Source: Plenodomus lindquistii
Lineage: Eukaryota > Ascomycota > Dothideomycetes > Pleosporales > Leptosphaeriaceae
DNA: 64,000 nucleotides
Assembly (NCBI GenBank): GCA_025504975.1
Contig: JANUWI010000014.1
Coordinates: forward strand, 310,001 to 374,000
Reading direction: 5' to 3'
This document shows positions 46,486 through 57,702 of the stretch, one piece after another; positions within the stretch are counted from its first letter, which is position 1, and the number at the start of each line of letters is the position of its first letter. The notes beneath the pieces are model-generated. The model saw only the letters and a program-made list of their open reading frames with translations, did no database searches and was not told where the DNA came from. A program made the translations under genes and the position numbers.

Positions 46486-48038
46486 ATGTCTTTCGGAAAG
46501 CTCTACAGCTACTCGGTATGCTCTGCCTTGCTCCTGCGTCTTGCCACTTGATTCTGCTGTCTTCTGCGCGACCGACTTCTGACTGTTTGGCCGACAGGGT
46601 AACCCGCGTACCACCTCTCTCCTGGCCGTTGCGAAGGAGAATGGCCTTGAGATCGAGTTTGTCAACACGGAGCCCGCAAAGGGCGTCTCTGCCGACTACT
46701 TGAAGATCAACAAGCTCGGCAAGGTCCCCACCTTCGAGGGCGCCGACGGCTTTGTCCTCTCCGAGTGCATTGCCATCGCTGTCTACCGTACGTACTTGCC
46801 CCTCCACGACGCCCTGTGCCTGCATATAAAATGATGTCGAATGTTACGTCATTCAGTTATCCCTGTCTGAAAACTATTGTTGAAAAAAATACACTCTGAT
46901 TTGCATATGCGGCACCCTCTCAGTCTGGAAGCACTCTGCCCAAACGACTCTGAACTAACGCACCGCAGTCGCTTCCCAGAACGAGAAGACCAGCCTCCTC
47001 GGCAAGACCAAGCAGGACTACGCCACCATCCTGCGATGGATGTCCTTTACCAACACCGAGGTCCTCACTCCCCTCGGTGGCTGGTTCCGCCCCCTCGTTG
47101 GTCGCGACCCCTACAACAAGAAGAACGTCGACGAGTCACAGAAGGCTGCCCTCAAGGCCATCCACGTTCTCGAGGAGCACCTCACCACACACACCTACCT
47201 CGTCGGCGAGCGCCTGACTCTGGCCGATATCTTCTCCACCAGCATCATCGCTCGTGGCTTCCAGTACTTCTTCGACAAGCAGTGGCGCGACGAGAACCCC
47301 AACGTCACCCGTTGGTACGAGACCGTCTACAACCAGTCGAGCTACTCGGCTGTTGCCCCCAAGTTTGAGTTCATCACCGAGGCGATCAAATACACCCCAC
47401 CCAAGAAGGAGGAGAAGAAGAAGGAGCAGCCCAAGGCCGCCCCCAAGCCTGCAAAGGAGGAGCCTGAAGAGGAGGAGGAGGCGCCAGCTGCCCCCAAGCC
47501 CAAGCACCCTCTCGAGGCTCTGCCCCGCGCTACATTCGTCCTTGACGACTGGAAGCGCAAATACTCCAACGAGGAGACCCGCGAGGTTGCCCTTCCCTGG
47601 TTCTGGGAGAACGTCAACTTTGACGAGTACTCCCTGTACAAGGTTGACTACAAGTACAACGACGAGTTGACCCTCACATTCATGACCTCCAACTTGATCG
47701 GTACGTATACTTGAAATCTGCAACGCAAGATTATTGCTAACAAGTCTAAAGGTGGTTTCTTCGCTCGTCTTGAGGGTAGCCGCAAGTACCTTTTCGGCTG
47801 CACCTCGGTCTACGGCGAGGCCAACAACTCCATCATCAAGGGTGCTTTCCTTGTCCGTGGACAGGATGCGCTCCCTGCTTTCGATGTCGCCCCCGACTAC
47901 GAGAGTTACGAGTTCACCAAGCTCGACCCCAAGAGCAAGGAGGACCAGGAGTTTGTCAACGACCAGTGGGCGTGGGACAAGCCCATCACCGTCGACGGCA
48001 AGACGTACGAGTGGGCTGACGGCAAGGTGTTCAAGTAG
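46486..48038 (+). CDS. Elongation factor 1-gamma (eEF1B-gamma)
   Basis: Four exons, 46486-46515, 46598-46787, 46969-47700 and 47752-48038; 412 aa. It is the structural subunit of the eEF1B nucleotide-exchange complex that recharges eEF1A with GTP in the cytosol. Residues 1-80 form a glutathione transferase-like N-domain (LYSYSGNPRTT, LGKVPTFEGADG, LSECIAIAVYL); about 90-205 form the GST C-domain (LVGERLTLADIFSTSII). A charged Lys/Glu/Pro linker follows at about 218-255, then the C-terminal EF1G domain (HPLEALPRATFVLDDWKRKYSN, LPWFWENVNFDEYSLYKVDYKYN, NLIGGFFARLEG), ending WADGKVFK. All splices close in phase and match the family. Codon use is strongly biased to C-ending codons, as expected for a highly expressed gene. 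Confidence 0.97.
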
Positions 48039-49151
48039 ACACCTTGGCAGTTTCTTGGAGGCGCTTAGTTATTAACGATACGGATGACTTACGACCTGGC
48101 CTGGGTATGGGTATGAGTGATGCGGGATGAGGCTTCATGGATAGGAATGGAGCAGCCTTTCGGTAGATCAGCGCTACCTGCCACGGCCGGAAATAGAGGC
48201 TCAAAAAATGCTGCACAAGACTTTCATGATACCCCAACATTGTTCCATCACTTGTATTGACGTGAGGTGACATGACATGACATGTCTTGACGTAAATGTT
48301 TGTCTTGTTCGCTTGGTACGCAACTGGAAGCGTGCAGGTAGGATGCAGGGAGAGGGGCAGTCTAGACGAACCCCGGATCTGGGCCCAAGGAATGGCGGGG
48401 CAGCCTTTGACATGCTGTCTTCTATTGTGGCTTGCCACGACAACCCTTCCGATTGGGCACATGAGCTCGAGAACAAGGAAAGAATAGCCCCGAGCCAACC
48501 GCCAAAGGAACGGCGTTGGCTGGCTGGGACAGGGATTCTTTGAACCTCTCGAGTCCTTCGAGTCCTCTGTCACATTTACGACGAGTCTTCTTCTTGTCAG
48601 GATTAAATCAACGACTGTTACTCTTCGTCATCTGGAAAGAGCAATAAATCGCGCGGGTTGCACTACGACAGCGAGGCACATTGGCGCACCGACACACAAA
48701 GTTGACAGCGTACGGCGCCCTGCATTGACGGTGCGGTGCGGGAAGAAAGAAAACGCGTTGGGGTTCACGCTGTGCAACGGGGCTTTGTTGCAGAAGGTTG
48801 CGCAATCAAGCGCGACACCCGAGTGTGCACAAGCAACTGTGCTTCGAGCAAGACCTGTTTGCAGGGTTTAAGAGGAGGAAGACTGCGTGGATCCAAGCAC
48901 AGGGTGTCTGTCTGGACTGCGGCGGGATTTACGCACGTCTGCGAGGACCTTGGTCGCTGAGAAATTGGGGTAATCGTTGCGCCTCGAGTCTTGCGTGAGG
49001 CGGTTTGATCAGCACGTGGCTGAGACTGGGGTAAGATCCTCACCACAATCCGACGTTATCGCCTAATCTTATCCTGCGGGGAAGTTTACGAGGCCGAGAC
49101 GTTTGCGCTCTTTAAGCGCGATAAGAGAAGAGGCGGATCTCGCGAAACCTG
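48039..49151. other. Intergenic spacer
   Basis: The 1.1 kb hold the 3' UTR of eEF1B-gamma and the promoter of the phosphodiesterase. No further feature is supported. Confidence 0.5.
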
Positions 49152-51035
49152 GTGATGAAGGAGACTGATGGCCGCGTCAACCGGCGGTCTTCTGGACAAA
49201 GCAGTGAGCCTGCCATCCAGGTAATTTGCCTGGGCTCTGGAGGAGGGCCCAGCGAAGACAATGTCACGGGGTTCCTCGTTCGATCGACCGCGACGAAGTG
49301 GTCGAAGAATTCAGTCATAGCGGTGGATGCTGGGTCGCACCTTGCATCTATTACGCGCATTCTGGAGAAGAGCTTCCCGCTTGTATCGAGCCCAGATCCA
49401 CCAGTTTCGAGACCGATAAATGGCAGTGGTAACGGCGATGGACTACGCGTTGAATCGCCATCGCCTCGGACGGCAGATTTCCCACTTTCTGAGGATGACT
49501 CTGGGGCCGAGACGCCAGTTTCAGAAAGAGAGGTTCCGATCACGTATACGACGTTGAAGAGTGGGGCTTTTGCTGGATTGCCGTTTCCCCATGCGAGTGC
49601 AAGAGCGAATGCGCTGCATGTGGTGAGGGAGTGTATATCAACGTATTTGATCACACATCCGCATCTCGATCATGTGTCTGGATTTGTGATCAACACAGCG
49701 GCGTTTCACAACACTTCACGACCAAAGCGACTGGCCGCGCTGCCATTCACTGTCAATGCGATAAAGACTCATCTGTTCAACAACATCATCTGGCCCAATC
49801 TTACAGACGAGGATGGCGGTGTCGGTCTGGTATCGTTCCAGCGTCTCGCGGAAGGTGGAAACATCGCCTTAGGCGAAGGTAGCGGCCGCGGCTTCATAGA
49901 AGTATGCGACGGCCTAGGCGTCAAAGGCTTCAAAGTCAGTCACGGCCACTGCATGGGCGGCTCAGGCCACGTTCATCGCGGCTCCAACGCCACCATCCCA
50001 GACACCCCCACCGCACCACACACTTCCACCAGAGACCCCGAAGGCCGCTCAATGTCGCTCTCCTTCCCTACCCAAAGCAACCCCGGCACGCCCAGCTTCA
50101 ACGCCCCCGACGCCGGCCGCCGCGCCAGCATCGTAGCCACCATCCCAACCGACCACTGCGTCATCGACTCCACCGCCTACTTCATCCGCACCGAATCCAC
50201 CCCCACAACCCCCAAACGCGAAGTCCTCATCTTCGGCGACGTAGAGCCAGACTCTGTGTCCCTATCCCCCCGCACAGCACTCATCTGGGCCGAAGCCGCG
50301 CCCAAAATCGCAAGCGGCATCCTAACCGGCATCTTCATCGAAGTAAGCTACACCAACGCGCAAGCCGACGCCGTCCTATTCGGCCACCTCACGCCGCGGC
50401 ACCTCCTCACCGAACTCCAATCCCTCGCCGACCTCGTCAAAGAAAGCCGCAAAGAAACAGAGCGTGGCCGCGAAGAAGCGCGCAAACTGCGGAAAAGGAA
50501 ACGAGCGTCGCAAAGTCTGGCCTTGGATGGCGGTACATCTGCTGCTGAGGCGCGGCGAGTAAGGACATCGCACATGGCTAGTAGTGGTAGTGGTGGGGGT
50601 GGTGGTGTAGTAAAAGCCATCGACAGTCCACAATCAGGCACATATCCCCTCCCCACCACCACCACCACCACCATATCAACCCTCTCCGAAGAACCCCAAA
50701 CAACAGACTACGCGCCCTCCCCCCTCCTCACAGGCCTCACCACACCCACCCCACACCCGCACTCGCACTCGCACCCTTCCGCCCCCGCAGCCCTCAATCT
50801 ATCCAGTATAAGCGGTGAACATAGCCGCGCGATGCTGGCTGCGGCGTTTGACGCACCGCTTAAAGGCGTGCAGGTTGTTGTTATTCATGTTAAGGATTCT
50901 CTTGCGGATGGGCCCCTTGTAGGCGAGCAGATTTTGAAAGAGTTGAGGGAGGGGGAGGAGAGGTTGAAGGAGGAGGGGAGGGGGTTGGGGTGCGGGTTTG
51001 TGGTTAGTGGGGCGGGGGAGAGTTATTGGTTTTAG
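49152..51035 (+). CDS. PDE1: 3',5'-cyclic-nucleotide phosphodiesterase, class II (PDE1 type)
   Basis: Single exon, 627 aa. Class II enzymes hydrolyse cAMP (low affinity) with a metallo-beta-lactamase-type fold and set cAMP/PKA signalling. The metal motif HPHLDH spans residues 169-174 (HxHxDH form), followed by SGFVINTAAF; an N-terminal VICLGSGGGPSEDN block and the later KVSHGHC (histidine ligand), STAYFIR and EVLIFGDVEPDS also fit. Compared with yeast Pde1 it is long: low-complexity inserts lie at about 80-130 (Asp/Ser/Pro), 285-330, and a Gly/Thr/His-rich one at about 475-550. The C-terminus VVIHVKDSL is typical. Two adjacent start codons occur; either is possible. The coding strand swings from C-rich to G-rich in the last 200 bp. 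Confidence 0.93.
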   Translation: MMKETDGRVNRRSSGQSSEPAIQVICLGSGGGPSEDNVTGFLVRSTATKWSKNSVIAVDAGSHLASITRILEKSFPLVSSPDPPVSRPINGSGNGDGLRVESPSPRTADFPLSEDDSGAETPVSEREVPITYTTLKSGAFAGLPFPHASARANALHVVRECISTYLITHPHLDHVSGFVINTAAFHNTSRPKRLAALPFTVNAIKTHLFNNIIWPNLTDEDGGVGLVSFQRLAEGGNIALGEGSGRGFIEVCDGLGVKGFKVSHGHCMGGSGHVHRGSNATIPDTPTAPHTSTRDPEGRSMSLSFPTQSNPGTPSFNAPDAGRRASIVATIPTDHCVIDSTAYFIRTESTPTTPKREVLIFGDVEPDSVSLSPRTALIWAEAAPKIASGILTGIFIEVSYTNAQADAVLFGHLTPRHLLTELQSLADLVKESRKETERGREEARKLRKRKRASQSLALDGGTSAAEARRVRTSHMASSGSGGGGGVVKAIDSPQSGTYPLPTTTTTTISTLSEEPQTTDYAPSPLLTGLTTPTPHPHSHSHPSAPAALNLSSISGEHSRAMLAAAFDAPLKGVQVVVIHVKDSLADGPLVGEQILKELREGEERLKEEGRGLGCGFVVSGAGESYWF

Positions 51036-51414
51036 AGGGCTGGAGAGGTGGGGTGAGGATAGATGGTTAGGGAGGTAGGGTGGGAATAGATGGGTATGAG
51101 TTTGCGGGGACGGAGAGAATGGCGTTTAAAGGGTTTTGTTTGGCTTGGGTTGGTCTGGTCTGCTGGCTTTGGCCTCTTGAACGTTTGTTTTTTTGCAAAG
51201 GGAAATCTGGATGGTAATTTGCCGGGCTGGTTTTTCGAACTTTGACATTAAGTTATTTCCCCGTTTTGTTTCGTTTAGATACATATACCACATCATACAA
51301 TCCGATCTTTTTCACCCCCAAATCCTTTTGCTACAGATTCACATGAATGCACTTTTTTACCTTTTCGAATACCCGACCTTGCCATTCTGCACCCGATGTC
51401 GCTGCTACACGGTG
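51036..51414. other. 3' flank of the phosphodiesterase gene
   Basis: G-rich at first, then T-rich. Most likely 3' UTR leading into the tandem array. Confidence 0.5.
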
Positions 51415-54400
51415 TATATAAACCCCTCCTCCATCTCTCTCTCTCTCTCGCTTCTACCCATCAGTACCTACCTCTACCGTTTCTCCGAAAGGTCAAAAAT
51501 TTGAATGCATGAGGACTTGTCCTGTTTCTTCCCACACACTCAAGAGAGCAGTGAAGCAAGGAATGTTATCCTGCGCTTGAGTCCGCGGTCGCATAGTGAC
51601 CTCAAAAATGCAGAAATCCACGACATGACCCTGGGTTTCTGCCGCTTCGTCAAAAAGGCATACATTCAGGACCATGATCTGTTTGAGGCTGTGCGCTTGG
51701 GTCGAATGGAAAGACAAAGCTTCTACGACCCATTCGTCTTGGGCTGAAGAACAGAGGCGAAGTTGTCATGTTCCTCGGTGTGCTTCAAAGCTGCAATGGC
51801 CACTTGTGATGGTTTGAAGACGTGTGAGGGAGGGAAGGGGGGTATGAAAACCTCGTCACGGCGCGGCAGAGGGGTGTTTCTCCATCTACAGTTCTCGTCG
51901 GGATTCGAAAACGAAGAGGGCACATGCAATGGTTTCTCCAGTCGTGAAATTCTCACGATAACCACGATATGGAGGACTCTTGTTTTCCAGGGGGGTCAGG
52001 AACTTATTCAGTAAAACCACATGGAGGGTTTCAAAGACAGACTTGAGGAGATTTCATGTCCGTCTCCGTTTTGCGACTTGCCAAAATCCTCCGATCCACC
52101 GATGATGTCTGCTCGGCCCTCTCTGTCCAAAACACAACGGTCCATCATTGCATGACTGAGTTGACCGAGTCGCGTGGCACTACTAGTAACTACAAACTAC
52201 CTGGGAGTTCGCAGATGTATGGACATGTGGATGTGGAGTGTGCATAAATACACGCCACCTCATGCACCTTGTCTTCTACTTCCTCATCAGCGTCCTTTGG
52301 CATTTTCGAAAGCTAGCCCAATCGCTCGGATGTCTTCCTGCGGCTTCGAAAACCCAAAGACATGCAAGCCATGAGAGTGTGGCCTCGTTTTGGGAATCGA
52401 AATTGCGTGGCGTTCCATCCATGAGGTTTTGCAGCACCTTCTTCTCATTCCTCACCAACGGCCTTTGGCATTTCCGAAACGCGTTCTGTTTCTCTGCATG
52501 TCTTCCTGCAACTCCGTAACTTCAACTACGATACGCTCATGAGAGGCGTTCTGGCTCTGGGAGTTGTAAATGTACAGCCTTTTGTCCATGAGTTTGTGCA
52601 CCAGCGCTCTGCCATATCAACAAAGATAAACAGCGGAACCTACAGGATGATATCGAGAACCGCAGCTGCGTACAATACGCCCCATGAACTTCCTCCTTCG
52701 TAACAAAAACGGGCAAAGAAACTTGCGATGTCCGAGAATCATTCTAGAATCCGATTCATGTTCGTTCCTCTCGTTACAAAAACGCTTTCGAAGATCACAT
52801 GTCCGAGAACTTGCCCGAGGAGCTGAATATGTCGTGGTCGAGATTCCGGCGGCTGGGAGACGTGTGTATAAAAGCACCCACGCCTTTGTGACTTGACTTC
52901 CTACATCACAACGAAAGCGAGCTTCATTCCGAAAAGAAACAGCTCGCAAATGTATGGTTTTTCGTGCTCGTGCGAGCAAAAAGTCACACAGTCAAGTACG
53001 ATGATAGTGTGTTCCAAAACGTCAACCTCAAGGCGACATGATTGTCTCGTCGTCGGCAGTTGTTGAGCGCGTATAAATATTCTGCTACCACTCATCTAGA
53101 TATCCGCGTCACACTTTGCGCGAATAATTCCGAAAGCGTCGAGTGAAGCGTACATGACCTGTCTTCTTGGGGAACTCGAAAAGAGCGGCTGGATGACTCA
53201 TGTGCTTTGCCAACCACCACGACCCCAATCATTCACGTGAGCAGAGGGCTGGGGGAGGTATATAAGACCTTCCGGCACTGAAACTATCTTCCTTGCCGAT
53301 CATACGACCACTTTGATACCTATGAGAAGACACTCTCCCGAATGACATGCGGTGTCTCGCTCGCGCCGCGTAAAGAGTTGATCGATAGTGACGATGTTCT
53401 CCGCTGTCCTGGGCGCCCCATCCCAAATCGCTCATGGTTCAAACTTCCGGGGCTTTGCTATGGCTTGGACATTCAAAAGTGTACCTCTCCAAGGTCATGT
53501 TCCTGCCAACGCTTTTTGGAAATTAACCCTCAGGACAAAAGAGCCAGGAAACCATTGGACCAAGTGAGCAAGGTGTCCTTTTCTGTCTGAATTCTACGTC
53601 TCTGGGTATAAATTAGCCCTCCTTCCTTAGATACCTGTGTTCGACAGCGCACACTGCGATATGTTTCAAATAAACTATCATCTCGACGCATGACTTCCTG
53701 GAGTGGAGAAGTCTTAGCCTATCTGCACATGCAGAAGGTCTTTCTCGCTTCGGAAAGACAAGCAAGATGCCCGAAGTCTGTTTCGTTCTGCTGCCGAATG
53801 AAGATGTTAGGCGCACAATCCATGATCGGCGAACTGTGTCGCCGAGTAGCTCACGAGCGAAGACATGTTCCGCGTATCGCAACCACAAAATCCTACCAAA
53901 ATCTGGAGCACTTCGCGTCATGAAGCGGGTGCTTTTTCCAACCAGCTCTATCAAGTCAAGACTTATAATGGGAAGTCGGTATATATAAACCTCCCTGGAA
54001 TCGAAGGAACCCTCTTCCTCGTCTCACCCTCTCCTTCACTCCTTCTAAAAAGAAAAGATCCGGCACCTGATGTGATCTTGCGCCTCCCCTGAAACGAAAT
54101 CCAACGCGTTGTTCCATGTGACTTCTTTGCCTCGCCAATAAAAACGAAATGGCGAGAATCCATGATTTCGGGCGCGTTGAGGCCTTCCCTAACGGGATTA
54201 AAACCTCTCAGCACTCCAATACACAATCTCTCCAACCCACTCTTTCTCCGAGTGTCTATAACAAAGCAATGTGCTGATGCATGAGACTTTGTGCCTGCCC
54301 TGGAACCAAATCAAACAGTACCGTCTCCCATGCGACTCCTCTGCTTCGCCCAAAAAAGACGTGTTGGACAATCCACGACTTTGGAAGCATCGGTACCTCA

Positions 54401-55620
54401 TCATGGGAGCTATAAACCCCCAGAGTTTCCACTGCTGTCTTCATAGCTCTAAATGCCCTGCGAAGTATTCGAAAAGGACGTCCGGTCTCTCACATGTGGG
54501 TGTTTTCCCTCCGTGGGCGAAGTCAGAAATCAAAAAAGTCGTGATCGAGGTCGTACAGTCCAGGTCTCCAAAAAAGGCGGAAAACGGCAAATATATTTGT
54601 TAGGAAGGTGAGAGCTCAAGCGGCGAGGCCCGCAAATTCCCAATCCTGTCCACACTCAAATCCTCACTTGACCAACGAGGTATTCGAAAAGTCTTACATG
54701 CATGAGACATGTGGTCGTTCTCATTCTGCGAGATCAAAAAAGAAAAACACCTTTCTTATCGCTCTATGTCCAGATCTTCGAAAGACGACAAGACAAAGCG
54801 ATGATTGTTGAGAAAGATTGAACTCCAGCTATCTCAAAGTCTCCCAAATCCGCGCCAGACACCACTCATATTTCATCCTCACTTGACCTGCAAAGTAGTC
54901 ACAAACTTTCGCAATAACTATTTATGAGAGGCACTCTCCTTGCGGGAAACTCAAAAAATGGTTTCAGCATTTCAAGTCTAGAATTCTGAAAAACGAGGAA
55001 CACGAGGACATGTTTTTCGGGACGGTATAAACCTTAAAGCTACTTAATCCCTCTCCCCGGACTCTCCTCGCTATCCACACCCACATCCTCACTTATCCTA
55101 CGAAGTATTCGGAAAGGACGTACGGCCTCACATATGTGGGTGTTCTCCCTCCTTGCGGGAAACAAAATGTCATTCTCATCACCATATGTCCTGACTGTCG
55201 AGAAGCTATAACCTCAAGCTACCAAAACCCCCCTCTCCCCAAATTCCCACTACTATCCTTATACCCCCACGCGATACAGCAAGATATTCCAAAAGTCACT
55301 TATGCACGATGAGATGTGGGGTGTTCTCGCTCCTTGCACGAAAACCAAAAATCAAAAAAATATAGTCACCGCCACATGTCCTGCCTTCCGAAAACAGCGT
55401 CGGCCACTGCCATGTCTTATCTTCTCGTTCTCGTCAGAAGTCATCAACCACGCGCCTCCAACGCATTCCATTCCATTCTCCACACCATTCAACCCTTTAC
55501 AAAGCCCCCATGATCTCGAAAATTCACACAAGACGCAGATATGAATGCGTTGCTTGCGCCCTTCCTGAAACATGAAACCGTACGATGCATGATCGGTGTG
55601 TGTGCGAGTGTGAAATCATC
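51415..55620 (+). repeat. Diverged tandem array of ~180-215 bp TATA/ATG units
   Basis: About 4.2 kb of related units. Corresponding GAAGTATTCGAAAAG-like cores lie at 54462, 54677, 54892, 55102 and 55282, giving spacings of 215, 215, 210 and 180 bp. TATA-like motifs occur at 51415, 52243, 52867, 53072, 53259, 53607, 53982, 54411, 55026 and 55207; each is followed by a C/T-rich stretch. ATGs follow at 52950, 53154, 53343, 53690 and 54494, all 82-84 bp after a TATA, and at 51505, about 90 bp after one. Around them a block like ATGASATGYGGKGTSTCGCTC recurs. A direct repeat pair at 52294 and 52462 (CCTTTGGCATTT) belongs to the same series. Copies are too diverged for recent origin. I see no protein domain; role unknown. 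Confidence 0.72.
53072..53079 (+). promoter_or_regulatory. TATA box of one array unit (example)
   Basis: TATAAATA, 187 bp before the next unit's TATATAAG (53259) and 205 bp after the previous one's TATAAAAG (52867). It is followed after 82 bp by an ATG, the spacing seen in neighbouring units. Whether it drives transcription cannot be told from sequence. Confidence 0.45.
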
Positions 55621-56265
55621 TAGATGAGTTCGCGACCGAGACCGACATAAGACGCTCGAAATAAGTTTCTTCGAAGCATGCCAGTGTGGATGGATGGATA
55701 ATAAGGCCTAGGGCTGTACGAGGGTGTGATGTCTACGCATATTTTACTACGTGATTTGGATGGTTGGTTCTGTGGAGGTGAAGTGTGGAAAATGGATGGG
55801 TGGATGGGGTATGTTGGGGTGTTGAGGGAGGTATGTAAATGTTCGGTTTTCCATGACCTCTTTGCGGTGGACCTTTTGAAAGATGATAAAGGGGGTGTAA
55901 GGTATTCGAATGCAAGTTGTAGTCTTCTCCCTGCGCGCCCACAACAAGCATCATAAGCCTCGTCCTGATTAGCTTAGCGCAGTGGCTGAGCAATGACGCA
56001 CCCCGTCCAACAACGACTAACTCCAGCAACGGTTATCTGCATATGCACAACAAGACTCGTAACATGAAACACAAGCTGCTGACAGGATAAATCCATTCTA
56101 CATTTTATATTCTTATCTCATTTCAACCATTGTCTTCACTGTTCCATTCGCTTTTCGCATTTACACTCGTTTTCCGTCTCACCGGATAAAACGGCATCGC
56201 TCTCTGCAATACCCACACCACCACTATACATTCCGCGGCCTATCGCAGAATAATAGAGTCCGAGC
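55621..56265. other. Intergenic spacer
   Basis: The 645 bp between the array and the next gene. A stretch at about 55968-56010 resembles a tRNA D-arm but no complete cloverleaf could be built. The right end is the T/C-rich leader of the next gene. Confidence 0.45.
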
Positions 56266-57309
56266 ATGTCAACAGCAAACCCCTCACCAGCGCCAAGAAC
56301 GATACGAAAGCTGCACAAACCACCCACAGTAGCAACCATCCACACGCCGCATGAGCGACCGCGAAAGAAGCTGCAGAAACGCCACACCGCCCCTGATCCT
56401 CAAACCCATCACCTCCACCAGCAACACCAGCAACAACAAGAAAAAGAATCCACTTTATTCCTGCTCCAATACGAACCGTACCCACCCACCGCCAGCAAAA
56501 GCGAAATACTAGGCGTATACTCAAGTATCAACACCGTAACAGCCGGCGCATTCAAACACGGCGCATACGCCTTTTCAAAAGAGGGCATGGTAGACGGAAG
56601 CGAATACCTCAGTGCCAACGGGCGCATCAAAATCCTCCGCACGACACTGCAAAGCAGCGGCCCTACCGCCTCCGTGCCCGAGAAAACAATCCTACCAAGT
56701 GGTGAACCCGTTAGACTGGATATTCCGCATCCTGACGCCTCTGTGACATGGACATGGACATATCCACCACCACGACCCTCTTCTGCCCATTCACCTACCC
56801 TGCCTACTCTCGCTCCTCCCAACAACGCCGAAGCCACGCAGAAACCCCAGGAAAATGATAAGAGAAAGGGTAGACAGGTCTTCCTAGCCCTTCACCAAAC
56901 AAAGCAAATCACACACCCCATCGCCGTCTTGACTACTAAATCTCTCGCCTGGGCTGCTTGTCTCAAGGATAAAGCCTGGCTCGCATGCTCTGATGTTCTC
57001 GAAGACGAGCAGCGTAGTGTGGGTGAGGGGAATTGTCCAATGGTTAGTGTAAGGGTTAGGGGCGGGGAGAGGCAGAGTTGGTGTGTTAGGGTTGCGGAGG
57101 TGGATGGGCATGTAGTGAGGGAGGGGAAGGGTGAGGGTGCGGGGGTGCAGGGAGGGGGGGTGGAGGATGTGAGGAGGGTGTTGGAGGGGATAGGGGCGTA
57201 CGGAGGGGATGGGAGTACGGTGGCCAGGGGGGTGAGGAGGAAGGATGTGGGAGGGATGGGGGTGGGGAGGGAGGGCACGGGGCTGCCGGTGGGGGTGAGG
57301 GATGTATGA
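56266..57309 (+). CDS. Hypothetical protein
   Basis: Single exon, 347 aa. The N-terminus (about 1-65) is basic with Pro, His and poly-Gln. A more ordered region follows from about residue 65 (TLFLLQYEPY, EILGVYSSINTVTAGAFKHGAYAF, then DGSEYLSANGRIKILRTTL), which has the look of a small sensor-type or ligand-binding fold but matches no family I know. A second ordered block, QVFLALHQTKQITHPIAVLTTKSLAWAACLKDK, lies near residues 210-245. The last ~90 residues are Gly/Val/Arg-rich and come from an extremely G-rich DNA stretch, so they may be poorly conserved. The neighbours give no hint of function. The frame is long, unbroken and starts after a typical leader, so I believe it is a gene. Confidence 0.65.
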   Translation: MSTANPSPAPRTIRKLHKPPTVATIHTPHERPRKKLQKRHTAPDPQTHHLHQQHQQQQEKESTLFLLQYEPYPPTASKSEILGVYSSINTVTAGAFKHGAYAFSKEGMVDGSEYLSANGRIKILRTTLQSSGPTASVPEKTILPSGEPVRLDIPHPDASVTWTWTYPPPRPSSAHSPTLPTLAPPNNAEATQKPQENDKRKGRQVFLALHQTKQITHPIAVLTTKSLAWAACLKDKAWLACSDVLEDEQRSVGEGNCPMVSVRVRGGERQSWCVRVAEVDGHVVREGKGEGAGVQGGGVEDVRRVLEGIGAYGGDGSTVARGVRRKDVGGMGVGREGTGLPVGVRDV

Positions 57310-57702
57310 GGACGAGTAAAGATGGATATATTGGTGCATGAGTAAGATCTTTTTCTAATTTCTTAAGCAAATAAAGCATTTAGTGTTGTAAGCATGGATA
57401 ATTCTTCCCATTTCTACTATAATCCATTATAGAGCACAGCGAGGAGTGTCATGGTAAACAACAAAAATGCATGATATTAGAGTCTGGGCACCCATATCTG
57501 CAAGTGCTATTATACTGTGCCGTTGAAACAATTTCATGCACTTTTGTGGCTGATGTTTGAATACGCTGTCCAACTTTGTTAATACCAGCTTGTCGCCATC
57601 GCAATGCCAGTCCAAATTCTCCATGAGAATCGCTTTGCCCACACTCTCACCACGTCATCCCATCCACCTCACCCTACCCATCCTTACTACTAACAACCCC
57701 CC
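57310..57702. other. Convergent intergenic spacer
   Basis: The 393 bp hold both 3' ends. Nothing else is seen. Confidence 0.5.

Noticed and set aside
45969..46703. 244-codon plus-strand frame
   Set aside because: It overlaps the uS9m gene antisense and the first eEF1B-gamma exons in another frame; no motif.
47136..47723. 195-codon Leu/Val-rich frame on the minus strand
   Set aside because: It is the antisense of eEF1B-gamma; strong C-ending codon bias of that gene opens the opposite frame.
49904..50548. 214-codon Arg/His/Pro-rich frame
   Set aside because: Out-of-frame shadow of the phosphodiesterase gene.
51505..51747. 80-codon frame MHEDLSC... as a stand-alone gene
   Set aside because: It is the first unit of the tandem array; treated there instead of as an independent gene.
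55955..56030. tRNA-like stretch with TAGCTTAGCGCAGTGG
   Set aside because: Only a D-arm resemblance; no acceptor stem, anticodon arm or T-arm could be paired.
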